DNA of 47,018 nt, taken from contig CAJYAJ010000007.1 in NCBI GenBank assembly GCA_913065005.1, positions 1 to 47,018 of the forward strand. Reading direction: 5' to 3'. The notes under the pieces were generated by a model that saw only the letters and a program-made list of their open reading frames with translations, made no database searches and was not told the DNA's origin. Shown here in pieces: positions 9,556 to 18,889 of the stretch; position 1 is the stretch's first letter; each line of letters starts with the position of its first letter. The DNA comes from an uncultured Verrucomicrobiota bacterium. Its GTDB lineage: Bacteria > Verrucomicrobiota > Kiritimatiellia > Kiritimatiellales > Pontiellaceae. A program made the translations under genes and the position numbers.

Positions 9556-9633
9556 TTTTACCTTTTTTTGGGGTCACTGAAGATCGGTATCCAAAAGGTT
9601 TCTGATGGGGGTGTAAAGTAAATAGCGAAGGGG

Positions 9634-10221
9634 TTAGTTATATTTGCGCACGACGGCTTTCACAATCCCACCGATGGTGAGGGATTGGTCGGGGCGAATC
9701 CGCTTGTAGTTGCTGTTGGCGGGGTCTAGATAGACGCCTTGTCGGTCTTTTCCGAAATATTTCATAGTCCATTCTCCATCTACTTGTGCAATGACGATAT
9801 CGTTTTTTTTGGGAGCACCTCCTTTTTCGACCAATATGATATCACCGGGTTGAATTCCTGCATCAATCATGGAATCGCCACTTACGGTTAGCAGATAGGT
9901 GGCTTCGGGGTTGCGAACAAGATATTGATCTAGGTTGATGGTGTCGATGAGTTCTTCTTCGGCAGGGGAGGGAAAGCCGGCTTGGACGGTTCCGAGTAAG
10001 CGACTGCTTCCGGTGATTTTGGAGGTGAGCGTAAGACGTCCGGATCGATTTTGCTCGATATAGCCGAGTTGAATGAGTTTTTGCAGTGGGCCGTAGACGG
10101 CATTTTTTGATCGATAGTTGAATAGCTTGGCAAGTTCGGAAAAGGTGGGATTTCGTTTCTCGACGACGTAGAAGGAGCGGAGTTGTTCAATTTTTTCAGA
10201 TAGGTTAATCGTGCGTGGCAT
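9634..10221 (-). CDS. lexA: LexA repressor
   Basis: 195 residues. The N-terminal winged helix-turn-helix (1-68) includes PTFSELAKLFNYRSKNAVYGPLQ. The cleavage site is Ala81-Gly82 in GTVQAGFPSPAEEE. The S24 peptidase domain has catalytic Ser117 (VSGDSMIDAGI) and Lys154 (EWTMKYF). It represses SOS genes and cleaves itself when RecA is activated. A perfect GAAC-N4-GTTC-containing palindrome lies 28 bases upstream of the start, so autoregulation is likely. The gene follows a DEAD-box helicase by 54 bases on the same strand. Confidence 0.95.
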   Translation of the reverse strand: MPRTINLSEKIEQLRSFYVVEKRNPTFSELAKLFNYRSKNAVYGPLQKLIQLGYIEQNRSGRLTLTSKITGSSRLLGTVQAGFPSPAEEELIDTINLDQYLVRNPEATYLLTVSGDSMIDAGIQPGDIILVEKGGAPKKNDIVIAQVDGEWTMKYFGKDRQGVYLDPANSNYKRIRPDQSLTIGGIVKAVVRKYN

Positions 10222-10248
10222 GGCGGACCTCTTTTCTGTGAGAGGATT

Positions 10249-10270
10249 AAACTGAACGTTTGTTCAGTTT
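10249..10270 (-). promoter_or_regulatory. SOS box (LexA operator) upstream of lexA
   Basis: Perfect inverted repeat with 9-bp arms AAACTGAAC (10249-10257) and GTTCAGTTT (10262-10270) around GTTT. Its core GAAC-N4-GTTC matches the Bacillus/actinobacterial-type SOS box rather than the E. coli CTGT-N8-ACAG form. It fills most of the 54-base gap between the helicase stop and the lexA start. Assignment as a LexA site rests on sequence and position. Confidence 0.8.
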
Positions 10271-10275
10271 GAAAG

Positions 10276-11604
10276 CTATTTCTTTTTCGGATTTGTGCGT
10301 TTGGCGGTTTTGGGTTTTTGGGCGTGAAGTTGTTGGGTTTGTTTGGAGGAGAGTTGCCAGCGGGGAATCGTTGATTTACTGGTATTGGATTTTTTCTTGT
10401 CGGGTCGATGACCGGTTTGGGCGCTGCCTTTGAAGTGTTTGATTTGTTCGCTGTGATAGGGTTGTTCGGTGGAGATCGGAAGTTCGGTGGATAAGGATTG
10501 TTCGATATCGATGAGATATTTTTTTTCGGTGGGATCGCAGAAGTGAATCGCTTGACCAGTAGCTCCTGCTCGTGCGGTTCTGCCGATGCGATGCACGAAG
10601 GTTTCGGCTTCGGAGGGTAGGTCAAAATTAATGACGCGGCTGATGTGATCTACATGAATACCGCGTGCAGCTAAATCGGTTGAAATTAGGATGGGAACTT
10701 CCGCGTTTCGAAATTGTTCGAGTCGTTCTTCGCGGAGGTGTTGGGATTTTTCTCCGTGGAGAACGGCGACGGAAAGACCGGCTCGGTCCATTCGGTCGGT
10801 GAGTCGGTCGGCGCCGCGTCGGGTCCGGCAAAAAATCAGGGTGCGTTCTTGGGGATGTTGGTTTAGGACCCATTCGAGGAGGGCAAACTTATTGTTTTTT
10901 TCGACGTAGTAGAGTGTGTGGTGAATGGAGGTGGTAAAAGGGTCGTCGGTTTCAAGTTGGAGGGTGATGGGTTTTTGAAGAATGTCTTGAGCAAGTTTTT
11001 GTGCTTCGGGGGGCATGGTGGCGGAGAAGAAGAGGGCTTGTCGTTTGGTGGGGAGTGGTTCAAAGAGGGTTCGAATGTCAGGGGCAAAACCTAGATCGAG
11101 CATGCGGTCGGCTTCATCGACGACGATATGGTGAGTTTCATCGAGTTTAATGGCTTTTTGGTGAAGCAGATCAATGAGTCTGCCGGGTGTGGCTATGAGT
11201 AGGTCGGTTCCGGGGCGGAGGGTTCGGATTTGTTCTGCGGAGGGAACTCCGCCGTGGATGAGACAGGGGGTTAGGTCGATATGGGCGGTAAGCTGTTCTA
11301 TGGTTTGATGAAGCTGTAGTGCTAGCTCTCGAGTGGGCGATAGAATCAATGCGCGGGTTCTCAATTCACGGGGGCGTTGCCAGTCGGTGATGAGTTGATG
11401 CAGTAGAGGCAAAGAGAAGGCGGCGGTTTTACCGGTTCCGGTGGGAGCGGTAGCGATTAAATCATGGCCTTGAAGGATGGGATGGATGGCGGCGGTTTGG
11501 ATGGCGGTTGGTTTTTGATAGCCCATTTCTTGGATGGCTTGAAGGAGTGAGGGGGCCAGGGGGGATGCATCAAATGTGGTCATGTTTATCAACGTAGCGT
11601 GCAT
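10276..11604 (-). CDS. DEAD-box RNA helicase, RhlE-like
   Basis: 442 residues with all superfamily-2 motifs in order: Q motif (GYQKPTAIQTAAIHPIL), Walker A APTGTGKT (about 53-60), PTRELALQ, TPGRLIDL, DEAD (VVDEADRMLDLGF), SAT (FFSATMP), and the C-terminal lobe with TLIFCRTRRGADRL, STDLAARGIHVD and HRIGRTARAG. The tail after ~380 is Lys/Arg/Gln-rich, as in RhlE-type proteins that bind RNA nonspecifically. Likely roles are ribosome assembly or RNA turnover. A second in-frame start at 11583 (MTTFDASPL) is equally possible; neither has a clear ribosome site. It precedes lexA on the same strand. Confidence 0.92.
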   Translation of the reverse strand: MHATLINMTTFDASPLAPSLLQAIQEMGYQKPTAIQTAAIHPILQGHDLIATAPTGTGKTAAFSLPLLHQLITDWQRPRELRTRALILSPTRELALQLHQTIEQLTAHIDLTPCLIHGGVPSAEQIRTLRPGTDLLIATPGRLIDLLHQKAIKLDETHHIVVDEADRMLDLGFAPDIRTLFEPLPTKRQALFFSATMPPEAQKLAQDILQKPITLQLETDDPFTTSIHHTLYYVEKNNKFALLEWVLNQHPQERTLIFCRTRRGADRLTDRMDRAGLSVAVLHGEKSQHLREERLEQFRNAEVPILISTDLAARGIHVDHISRVINFDLPSEAETFVHRIGRTARAGATGQAIHFCDPTEKKYLIDIEQSLSTELPISTEQPYHSEQIKHFKGSAQTGHRPDKKKSNTSKSTIPRWQLSSKQTQQLHAQKPKTAKRTNPKKK

Positions 11605-11634
11605 TTAAGCTGAGGGCTAGGTAAAAACAAGGGG

Positions 11635-11665
11635 TTGACGGAGCGACTGTGAGATGACCTAATAG
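11635..11665 (+). promoter_or_regulatory. Candidate sigma-70 promoter of the yceD-rpmF-fab operon
   Basis: A -35 TTGACG at 11635-11640 is followed by a TAATAG-like -10 near 11660-11665 (spacer 19; CCTAAT at 17 is the alternative), some 20 bases before the first gene of the operon. It lies in the divergent gap with the helicase gene. Spacing is not ideal, so confidence is moderate. Confidence 0.4.
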
Positions 11666-11686
11666 TAGAAGTGTAATGAGGACAAG

Positions 11687-12151
11687 ATGGTGAAAATTTT
11701 GGTGGCACGTGTTCCTGAAGAAGGATCTATACTAGAGGGTGATGAGCCTGCATCAATTTTGGCATGGGAATCGGAACGATTTGTGAAGGTGAGCGCCGAT
11801 ATTTCGTATCGGTTTTCGGTGGAACATGTGTCGGAGGAGTTGGTGGTTCGGGGTGAGATGGCATTACCGGTGGATATACAGTGTTCAAGATGTTCTGAAT
11901 TTTTCTCGACATCGATAGGGGTTTCCGATTTTCTTCGCGCTTATCCGGCTCCGGAAGGAACGGATGAAGTGGATATTACGGAAGACTTGCGTGAAGAGTT
12001 GATTCTTCATGTTCCTGCTTTTCCTGTATGCATAGACGCGTGTGTGGGCATGTGTACACAATGCGGGGTTAATTTAAATCAAGTAGCGTGTGATTGTGTT
12101 GAAGAAGAAAAGCCCAACCCGTGGTCGGCGTTGGATGGATTAAATTTATAG
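11687..12151 (+). CDS. yceD: YceD/DUF177 family protein (L32-associated)
   Basis: 154 residues. The diagnostic parts are two Cys clusters: CSRCSEFF in the middle and CIDACVGMCTQCGVNLNQVACDC near the C-terminus, a probable zinc site, with the acidic VDITEDLREELILHVP block between them. The C-terminal NPWSALDGL motif is also typical of the family. YceD homologues are almost always encoded directly before rpmF and are linked to 23S rRNA/L32 assembly; the same order is seen here. GAGGA precedes the ATG at 11687. Confidence 0.9.
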   Translation: MVKILVARVPEEGSILEGDEPASILAWESERFVKVSADISYRFSVEHVSEELVVRGEMALPVDIQCSRCSEFFSTSIGVSDFLRAYPAPEGTDEVDITEDLREELILHVPAFPVCIDACVGMCTQCGVNLNQVACDCVEEEKPNPWSALDGLNL

Positions 12152-12168
12152 GTGTAAGGAGAATTACA

Positions 12169-12354
12169 ATGGCAGTCCCAAAGAGAAAAACATCAAAAAG
12201 TAAGACGGCAAGTCGTAAGGTTCAGAATATGAAGAAGCCCGTATATCGTGCCTCTACATCGGATTCAGGTGCCCCTGCGTTGCCTCATCGTGTTTGTCCA
12301 AGCACCGGTCAGTATAATGGCCGTCAGGTGATATCTGTCGAAGTATCGGACTAA
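12169..12354 (+). CDS. rpmF: 50S ribosomal protein L32
   Basis: 61 residues starting MAVPKRKTSKSKTASRK, the characteristic L32 N-terminus, with HRVCPSTGQYNGRQV near the end. The start at 12169 is fixed by AAGGAG at 12156-12161 and by the family; longer in-frame starts run into yceD. It sits between yceD and plsX, the conserved coupling of ribosome and lipid synthesis genes. Confidence 0.97.
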   Translation: MAVPKRKTSKSKTASRKVQNMKKPVYRASTSDSGAPALPHRVCPSTGQYNGRQVISVEVSD

Positions 12355-12360
12355 GCTCTG

Positions 12361-13389
12361 ATGCGCATTTCGGTGGATGCAATGGGGGGCGACGATGCAC
12401 CCCGTGAAATCGTGGCGGGTGCGCTTTTGGCCGCACGTCAGATTAAAGGATTAGAGCGACTTTTCTTAGTGGGAGATCGGTTAGCCATTGAGGCTGAGTT
12501 GGCGCAATCTTCAGAACCAGTTCCAGCGTGCGTTGAAATCGTGCATACAACGGAAGTGGTTGGTATGGGCGAGGCTCCTGCGACTGCGATTCGTCGAAAA
12601 AAGGATTCATCAATTGCCCGGGCGATTTCGTTGGTGAAAGAGGGCGATGCGGATGCTGTTTTTTCGGCGGGGAATACGGGCGCGGCGGTTGCGGCTTCTA
12701 CGTTAAAGTTACGCACGTTGGAAGGGGTTTCTCGTCCTGCAATTGCAACGGTGATTCCTACATCTAAAAATCCATATGTTTTATTGGATGCGGGAGCAAA
12801 CCCGGATAGTACACCAGAAATGTTGCAGCAGTTTGCGGTGATGGGCAGTATTTATTCGCGTGAGATTTTGGGGGTTTCTTCGCCTCGAGTCGGTCTTTTA
12901 AGTATTGGTGAAGAGGCGGCTAAGGGGAATGAAACGACGAAGAAGGGATTTGGATTGCTAGAACAAGCGCGTTTGCAGTTTGTGGGTAATGTGGAGAGTC
13001 GGGATCTATTTTCGGGCAAGGTGGATGTGGCGGTTTGTGATGGGTTTGTGGGTAATGTGGTGCTGAAAACAACGGAGTCGGTAGCGAGTATGATATCGAC
13101 GTGGCTAAAAGAGCTTTTCCGAGAAAGCCCGATTCGGATTTTGGGCTATCTTTTATCTCGGGGTGTTTTTCGAGAAGTTCGCCGGAAAACGGATCCGTCG
13201 TGTCATGGGGGAGCGCCTCTTTTAGGGGCAAATGGAGTGGTTATTATTGGGCATGGTTCTTCGAATCGAGAGGCGGCTTATAATGGCGTTCGGGTTGCTA
13301 GTGAAGCGGTGAGTCATGATGTGAATCATTTGATTGAAGATGCCCTCCGTGAAATCAATGGTGTGGGTAACTCTGGGGATGGTGAATAG
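12361..13389 (+). CDS. plsX: Phosphate acyltransferase PlsX
   Basis: 342 residues. The N-terminus MRISVDAMGGDDAPREIVAG is the hallmark of PlsX, followed by MGEAPATAIRRKKDSSIARAI, the GNTGAAVAAS loop, LLDAGANPD, and VAVCDGFVGNVVLKTTE. It makes acyl-phosphate from acyl-ACP for the PlsY step of phospholipid synthesis, at the membrane surface. It starts seven bases after rpmF and ends four bases before fabH. Confidence 0.97.
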   Translation: MRISVDAMGGDDAPREIVAGALLAARQIKGLERLFLVGDRLAIEAELAQSSEPVPACVEIVHTTEVVGMGEAPATAIRRKKDSSIARAISLVKEGDADAVFSAGNTGAAVAASTLKLRTLEGVSRPAIATVIPTSKNPYVLLDAGANPDSTPEMLQQFAVMGSIYSREILGVSSPRVGLLSIGEEAAKGNETTKKGFGLLEQARLQFVGNVESRDLFSGKVDVAVCDGFVGNVVLKTTESVASMISTWLKELFRESPIRILGYLLSRGVFREVRRKTDPSCHGGAPLLGANGVVIIGHGSSNREAAYNGVRVASEAVSHDVNHLIEDALREINGVGNSGDGE

Positions 13390-13392
13390 AGG

Positions 13393-14391
13393 ATGGCATT
13401 AAATCGTACAGTAACTATTCTGGGCACGGGTTCATATGTGCCTGAGAAAGTAGTCACAAATGATGATTTAGCGGTGTTGGTGGATACATCCGATGAGTGG
13501 ATTTACAGTCGAACGGGCATGAAAGAGCGGCGAATTTGTGCGGCGAATCAGGCGACTTCTGATCTGGGTGCGGAGGCGGCAAAAGCGGCGCTGAAAGATG
13601 CGGGTCTTGATGCGGCTGAGATTGATCTGTTGATTGTGGCTACGTTGTCGCCCGATATGTTTTTTCCGAGTACGGCTTGTTTTGTTCAGGACCAGATTGG
13701 TGCGAAGAACGCTTTTTGTTATGACTTAGGTGCGGCTTGTTCTGGTTTTTTATATGCATTGGAAAATGCGCGGGCTCAAATTGCGTGTGGTGCGGTTGAG
13801 ACGGCACTGGTTATTGGTGCTGAGAAGATGAGTTCTTTTTTAGATTGGGAGGACCGATCTACTTGTATTCTTTTTGGCGATGGTGCGGGTGCAGCTATTT
13901 TGCAGGCGCGTGATCGGGGTCGTGGTTTAATGCCTGCGGTGATGGGTTCGGATGGTGCGCTTGCGGATTTATTGTGGACTCCGGGAGGGGGAAGTCGAAA
14001 TCCTATTTCTCATGAGATGGTGAATCGGAAAGAGCATTTTATTCAGATGCAGGGTCGAGATGTTTTTAAGCATGCAGTTACGCGAATGGGCGATGCGGTG
14101 ATGGCGACGTTAGAAAAAAATGAGATTGCTGTCGATGAGGTGGCTTGTTTTATACCGCATCAGGCGAATATTCGAATCATTGATGCGATTGCCAAGCGCT
14201 TGGATGTGGAAGATCGAATGTTTTCGAATGTGGAGAAGTATGCAAACACGTCGTCTGCTGCGTTGGCGATTGCTTTGGATGAGGCGGCGCACGAGGGGGT
14301 TCTGAAGTCTGGTGATTTGGCGGTGCTTACGGTTTTTGGCAGTGGATTTACGTGGGGGGCGAGCGTGTTAGAGTGGGGAGAAAATCAATGA
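13393..14391 (+). CDS. fabH: 3-oxoacyl-ACP synthase III (KAS III)
   Basis: 332 residues. The thiolase-fold catalytic triad is visible: Cys in DLGAACSGFLYAL (~115), His in FIPHQANIRIIDAI (~255), Asn in VEKYANTSSAAL (~285). The N-terminal TSDEWIYSRTGMKERR is the CoA/Arg site of FabH. It condenses acetyl-CoA (or another primer) with malonyl-ACP to start fatty-acid synthesis. The stop overlaps the fabD start in ATGA. Confidence 0.97.
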   Translation: MALNRTVTILGTGSYVPEKVVTNDDLAVLVDTSDEWIYSRTGMKERRICAANQATSDLGAEAAKAALKDAGLDAAEIDLLIVATLSPDMFFPSTACFVQDQIGAKNAFCYDLGAACSGFLYALENARAQIACGAVETALVIGAEKMSSFLDWEDRSTCILFGDGAGAAILQARDRGRGLMPAVMGSDGALADLLWTPGGGSRNPISHEMVNRKEHFIQMQGRDVFKHAVTRMGDAVMATLEKNEIAVDEVACFIPHQANIRIIDAIAKRLDVEDRMFSNVEKYANTSSAALAIALDEAAHEGVLKSGDLAVLTVFGSGFTWGASVLEWGENQ

Positions 14392-15287
14392 AGGCAATGC
14401 TTTTTCCGGGACAGGGTTCGCAAATAGTGGGAATGGGTCGTGATTTGGCGGATGCGTTTCCGGTGTGTAAAACACTGTTTGAGACGGCGAATGAGGTGGT
14501 TGGATATGATTTAAGCTCTATCTGTTTTGATGGTCCACAAGAGGAGTTAAATCTTTCGCATCATGCTCAGTTAGGTATTTTTGTTTCGAGTGTGGCGGCG
14601 TACAAGGCCATGGATGAAAGCGGACAAGTTGGTTGCGTGGATTATTTGGCGGGTCATAGTTTGGGTGAGTGGACGGCGTTGCATTTAGCGGGTGTGGTTG
14701 GATTTGAGGATACGTTGCGGATATTGCAAGCCCGGGGTTCATTTATGCAAGCGGCTTGTGAAGATGCTCCGGGTGCGATGTTGGCGGTGATGAATGTGAG
14801 CGGTGACCAGCTGATCGAGATTGCGGCAGAGGCAGGATGTTTTGTTGCGAATTTTAATTCGCTATCGCAGACGGTTCTTTCGGGTCGGGTCGAGATGATT
14901 GAAAAAGCAGAAGCATTGGCCAAAGAGGCGGGTGCGAAGCGAACGGTTCGTTTGCCCGTTGCGGGTGCTTTTCACTCTCCACTGATGGCATCGGCGGCTG
15001 AAAAGATGGATTCGTTTCTTTCTTCGATTGTTTTTCAAAAGCCGCATACGCCGGTTGTTTCAAATGTTACGGGTTGTGTGCATGAGTTTGAACATGTGCA
15101 AGCTCGGATGGTGGAGCAGATTGTTTCGTCGGTTCGATGGGTCGCTTGTGTCGAGTTTTTAGTGAGTGCGGGTGTGCAGCATAGTGTGGAATGTGGACCG
15201 GGCAAGGTGCTTGCTGGTTTAATAAAGCGTATTGACAAGAATCTGGCAGTTCGTAACATCGGACAATTGGGTGATTTAGATGGATGA
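14388..15287 (+). CDS. fabD: Malonyl-CoA:ACP transacylase
   Basis: 299 residues from the ATG at 14388, which overlaps the fabH stop by four bases; a longer frame to 14352 exists but would run deep into fabH. Motifs: [12 protein letters not shown] at the N-terminus, the nucleophile elbow [10 protein letters not shown] with Ser (~92), and GAFHSPLM with the catalytic His (~200). It loads malonyl groups on ACP. It lies in the fab operon between fabH and fabG. Confidence 0.97.
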   Translation: MKAMLFPGQGSQIVGMGRDLADAFPVCKTLFETANEVVGYDLSSICFDGPQEELNLSHHAQLGIFVSSVAAYKAMDESGQVGCVDYLAGHSLGEWTALHLAGVVGFEDTLRILQARGSFMQAACEDAPGAMLAVMNVSGDQLIEIAAEAGCFVANFNSLSQTVLSGRVEMIEKAEALAKEAGAKRTVRLPVAGAFHSPLMASAAEKMDSFLSSIVFQKPHTPVVSNVTGCVHEFEHVQARMVEQIVSSVRWVACVEFLVSAGVQHSVECGPGKVLAGLIKRIDKNLAVRNIGQLGDLDG

Positions 15288-15297
15288 GAGGGCGGGG

Positions 15298-16041
15298 ATG
15301 TTTGATTTAAGTTCAAAATGTGCGGTCGTAACAGGAGCTGCTCGTGGTTTGGGGCAAGCCATTGCGGTCAAGCTGGCGGAAGCAGGTGCAGACGTTGCTT
15401 TATGTGATCTGCAGTCGGATTGGTTAGATGAGACGGCTGGAAAAGTTAGAGACATGGGTCGACGGGCTGAGGTTTACAGTGTGAATGTGGCGGATGCGGA
15501 TAGTGTGACTGCGGGTGTGAAGGCGATTGAAGCAGATTTTGGTAAAATCGATGTGTTGGTGAATAATGCGGGAATTACCAAAGATGGATTGTTGATGCGC
15601 ATGAGCGAAGCGGATTGGGATGCGGTTTTAGATGTGAATTTGAAGGGTGTATTCCTTTGCACTAAAGCGGTGATGCGGGGCATGATGAAACAGCGTTCGG
15701 GGGCTATTGTGAATATCGCGTCCGTGATCGGGTTGATGGGAAACGCAGGACAAGCAAATTATGCGGCTTCAAAGGGTGGTGTGATATCATTTAGTAAGAC
15801 GGTGGCTAAAGAGTTGGCTTCTCGTAATGTCCGTTGTAATGCGGTGGCGCCTGGCTTTATTCGAACGGCTATGACCAATGCGTTGGAAGAAGATGTTCAA
15901 GCGAAAATGAAAGAGTTAATTCCGCTCTCACGATTTGGTGAGCCGGAAGATGTTGCGAATGTAGTTCTGTTCTTGGCGAGTGATACTTCTGGTTATGTTA
16001 CTGGACAAGTGCTCTCGACATGTGGCGGGATGGTTATGTAG
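15298..16041 (+). CDS. fabG: 3-oxoacyl-ACP reductase
   Basis: 247 residues from the ATG at 15298 (GAGAGGG just upstream; this gives the normal FabG length). An alternative ATG at 15280 would add six residues and overlap fabD. The Rossmann motif [12 protein letters not shown] is at the N-terminus, NNAG follows, and the catalytic Ser (NIASVIG), Tyr and Lys (YAASKGG) are all present. It reduces 3-oxoacyl-ACP with NADPH. The C-terminus reads STCGGMVM, where most FabG have Asp or Asn in place of the Cys. Confidence 0.96.
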   Translation: MFDLSSKCAVVTGAARGLGQAIAVKLAEAGADVALCDLQSDWLDETAGKVRDMGRRAEVYSVNVADADSVTAGVKAIEADFGKIDVLVNNAGITKDGLLMRMSEADWDAVLDVNLKGVFLCTKAVMRGMMKQRSGAIVNIASVIGLMGNAGQANYAASKGGVISFSKTVAKELASRNVRCNAVAPGFIRTAMTNALEEDVQAKMKELIPLSRFGEPEDVANVVLFLASDTSGYVTGQVLSTCGGMVM

Positions 16042-16076
16042 ATTTAGAGAGATTTAATTCTAAAGGAGATCGAACT

Positions 16077-16313
16077 ATGGCAGTCGAAGATAAGGTTAAA
16101 GATATCATTATTGAACAATTGGGCGTAGACGCCGAAAAAGTGAAGCCGGAGGCTTCGTTTATTGAAGATCTAGGAGCGGACTCGCTCGATACCGTTGAAT
16201 TGGTTATGGCATTCGAAGAAGAATTTGGTGCTGAAATTCCCGATGAAGATGCTGAAAAATTAACATCAGTTGGTGGCGTAGTGGCCTATCTGAAAGAGAA
16301 GGGTATGGAATAA
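16077..16313 (+). CDS. acpP: Acyl carrier protein
   Basis: 78 residues, very acidic, with the phosphopantetheine attachment motif [20 protein letters not shown] (Ser in GADSL). It carries the growing acyl chain. AAAGGAG lies about ten bases before the ATG at 16077, a strong site in keeping with high expression. A terminator-like hairpin follows, separating it from fabF. Confidence 0.98.
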   Translation: MAVEDKVKDIIIEQLGVDAEKVKPEASFIEDLGADSLDTVELVMAFEEEFGAEIPDEDAEKLTSVGGVVAYLKEKGME

Positions 16314-16330
16314 ATCTTTCTGCTTCAGAA

Positions 16331-16375
16331 AAAAGCCGGATCGACTGCGTATGTGGGCGACCGGCTATTTTTATT
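16331..16375 (+). terminator. Rho-independent terminator after acpP (may be partial)
   Basis: Stem AGCCGG-TCG (16334-16343, one bulged A) pairs with CGACCGGCT (16358-16366), followed by ATTTTTATTT. It lies in the 89-base gap between acpP and fabF. Because no clear new promoter is seen before fabF, it may be leaky and simply raise acpP above fabF. Confidence 0.7.
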
Positions 16376-16402
16376 TGGCAATATGTTTTTTAGGAGATGA
16401 AA

Positions 16403-17647
16403 ATGCGCGGACGCGAGGTAGTCATTACAGGTATGGGCGTTGTTTCGCCTATTGCGAATGAGTTAAACCTTTTTTGGGAAGGGTTGAAGGCAGGTCAATC
16501 TGGAATTGCGCGGGTAGAGAGCATGGAGGATATTGATCAATATCCGGTTCAAATTGCTGGTGAAGTTCGTGATCTTGAAGTTGAAAAATATGTGGAAGCC
16601 AAAGAGGCGCGAAAAATGGATCCCTATACGGTATATGGGATGGCGGCGGCTTCGATGGCGGTGGAAGATGCTAAATTACACCAAGGAACGTTCGATCCGG
16701 AACGGGCTGGTGTGTTGGTAAGCTCAGGTATTGGCGGTATGCAGTTATTGCAAACTCAGCACAAGCGAGCGTTGGAAGGAGGGCCTAAACGGGTTTCTCC
16801 TCAATTGATCCCGCAAATGATCACGAATATTCTTTCGGGTTATATTTCGATTAAATATGGTTTTAAGGGACCTAATTTCTGTATTACGAGTGCCTGTGCG
16901 TCAGGAACGCATTCGATCGGTGAGGCGGCTCGCATGATTACTTATGGGGATGCAGATGTGATGCTAGCAGGAGGCTCTGAGGCTTCTATTGAATTGCTCG
17001 GGGTGGCTGGATTTGCGGCATTGCGTGCTACGAGTCGCCGTAACGATGATCCCGAAGGCGCATCGCGCCCCTTTGATAAGGATCGCGATGGATTTGTTAT
17101 GTCTGAGGGCGCAGGGGTGCTTGTTTTAGAGAGCCGCGAGCATGCAGAAGCTCGTGGGGCAACGATTTATTGTACGGTGGCGGGCTATGGTCGTACTGGG
17201 GATGCCTTTCATATAACGGCGCCTGATACTTCTGCTGAACAATCTGCTCGAGGAATGGCATTGGCGATTGAAGATGCGGGTTTGCAACCGGCGGATATTG
17301 ACTATATTAATGCGCATGGAACGTCCACTCCCTATAATGACAAGGGAGAGACGAAGGCAATTAAGCGTGTTTTTGGTGATCGAGCGTATGACTTGGCGGT
17401 TAGTTCGAGTAAATCGATGACGGGGCATATGTTGGGCGCAACGGGTGCCGTTGAGTCGATTGTATGTGCGCTTTCGATTCGAGATAGCATTGTTCCGCCG
17501 ACTATTAATTATACGACACCGGATCCAGATTGTGATTTAGATTATGTTCCGAATACGGTGCGTTCAATGGAAGTGAAGGCTGCCTTAAATAATTCACTTG
17601 GTTTTGGTGGTCATAATACCACGCTCTGTTTTACGCGGACGGTGTAA
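16403..17647 (+). CDS. fabF: 3-oxoacyl-ACP synthase II (KAS II)
   Basis: 414 residues from the ATG at 16403. An in-frame ATG at 16397 touches the AGGAG at 16392-16396, while 16403 has six bases of spacing, so the latter is preferred. Catalytic Cys is in TSACASGTHSIGEA (~164), His in NAHGTSTPYND (~304) and His in SMTGHMLGATG (~341). It elongates acyl-ACP with malonyl-ACP. It closes the conserved fab cluster. Confidence 0.97.
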   Translation: MRGREVVITGMGVVSPIANELNLFWEGLKAGQSGIARVESMEDIDQYPVQIAGEVRDLEVEKYVEAKEARKMDPYTVYGMAAASMAVEDAKLHQGTFDPERAGVLVSSGIGGMQLLQTQHKRALEGGPKRVSPQLIPQMITNILSGYISIKYGFKGPNFCITSACASGTHSIGEAARMITYGDADVMLAGGSEASIELLGVAGFAALRATSRRNDDPEGASRPFDKDRDGFVMSEGAGVLVLESREHAEARGATIYCTVAGYGRTGDAFHITAPDTSAEQSARGMALAIEDAGLQPADIDYINAHGTSTPYNDKGETKAIKRVFGDRAYDLAVSSSKSMTGHMLGATGAVESIVCALSIRDSIVPPTINYTTPDPDCDLDYVPNTVRSMEVKAALNNSLGFGGHNTTLCFTRTV

Positions 17648-17676
17648 ACGGCGATGGATTCTGCTGAGGGCAGTTT

Positions 17677-18870
17677 GTGATGCTCGGAATTGCGGAATTA
17701 TTGATCGCAGGGCTTTTAGTCGCGTATCTGTTTCGCCGGTTGCGTTTGCCTGGTTTGTTGGGAATGCTGCTGGTTGGGTTGGTAGTAAGTCCGCATGCAC
17801 TTGGATGGGTATCGCCTGCATTTCTTGATAGTTCGGATGCTTTTCGGGTTTTGGCGTTGGTGGTTATTCTTTTGCGTGCAGGATTACAGATTCGGCGGTC
17901 GGCGTTGAAACAAGTGGGCAAATCGGCTATTCTATTGGCGTTTGTTCCGGGATTATGTGAGGCGTTTGCGATCACTTTTTTAGCGCCTTTATGGATGCCT
18001 TTAACCTATCTGGAGGCGGCATTACTGGGTTTCATTCTTGCGGCGGTTTCACCGGCTGTGATTGTTCCGATGATGATTGATTATCAGTCGCGTGGATTGG
18101 GTATGAAAAAAGGCATTCCGACGATGGTTTTGGCGGCGAGCGCGATTGATGATGCCGTAGCGATTTTAATCTTCTCAATTTTATTGGGGGTCTATCTTAA
18201 CGGGCAAGATTTATTTTCAGGTGTGGTAGTTGGGCTGCCGATCTCTTTGATGGGGGGGGTGGCGATCGGGGTCGGTGTGGGTTATCTGCTGATTCAGCTT
18301 TTTGTCAATTTCCGGGTTCGGGCAACTCAGCAGATGCTTTTGCTGATGGCACTTGCGGTTATTTTGATTCAACTTGAGCATACATTTCTCCACTTCTCTC
18401 CTTTTATTGCGATTGTTTCGATGGGATTTGTAGTTCTCGAAAAGCAAGAGAGTATGGCCGATGTTTTGTCGGATAAATTGAGCCATGTATGGACATTTGC
18501 ATCGGTGCTTTTGTTTGTAACGATTGGTGCTCAAGTCAATGTGCATTTGGCATGGAGTGCAGGATGGCCTGCTTTCGTGCTGATTGTGTGTGGATTATTG
18601 GTACGCAGTGCTGTGGTTTTGTTGACGTTGGCAAACAGTGTGCTCTCTATGCGCGAGCGCTATTTCGTTGTGGTTTCTTTTTGGCCAAAAGCGACTGTTC
18701 AGGCGGCGATGGGAGCCGTTCCTTTAACCATGATGGCTGGATTGGGAATGAATACGTTGCCAGGCGAGTGGATCTTGGCGGTGTCGGTTTTGAGTATCTT
18801 GATTACAGCTCCTTTGGGAGCGATTGCGGTTGCATTTAGTGCAGACCGATGTTTGAAGTGTTATGAGTAG
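17677..18870 (+). CDS. CPA2-family cation/proton antiporter
   Basis: 397 residues, nearly all hydrophobic, with about twelve predicted transmembrane segments. The Na+/H+ exchanger fold (KefB/GerN type) is indicated by LRLPGLLGMLLVGLVVSPHALG near the N-terminus, AAVSPAVIVPMM, and the ion-site-like ASAIDDAVAILIFS (about residues 148-161) with two adjacent Asp. There is no C-terminal TrkA-N/RCK domain, unlike KefB/C. The ion cannot be predicted. Start is GTG 17677 or the adjacent ATG 17680; GAGG lies just upstream. It begins 29 bases after fabF. Confidence 0.85.
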   Translation: MMLGIAELLIAGLLVAYLFRRLRLPGLLGMLLVGLVVSPHALGWVSPAFLDSSDAFRVLALVVILLRAGLQIRRSALKQVGKSAILLAFVPGLCEAFAITFLAPLWMPLTYLEAALLGFILAAVSPAVIVPMMIDYQSRGLGMKKGIPTMVLAASAIDDAVAILIFSILLGVYLNGQDLFSGVVVGLPISLMGGVAIGVGVGYLLIQLFVNFRVRATQQMLLLMALAVILIQLEHTFLHFSPFIAIVSMGFVVLEKQESMADVLSDKLSHVWTFASVLLFVTIGAQVNVHLAWSAGWPAFVLIVCGLLVRSAVVLLTLANSVLSMRERYFVVVSFWPKATVQAAMGAVPLTMMAGLGMNTLPGEWILAVSVLSILITAPLGAIAVAFSADRCLKCYE

Positions 18871-18889
18871 CATTTTTAACGAATAAGCC

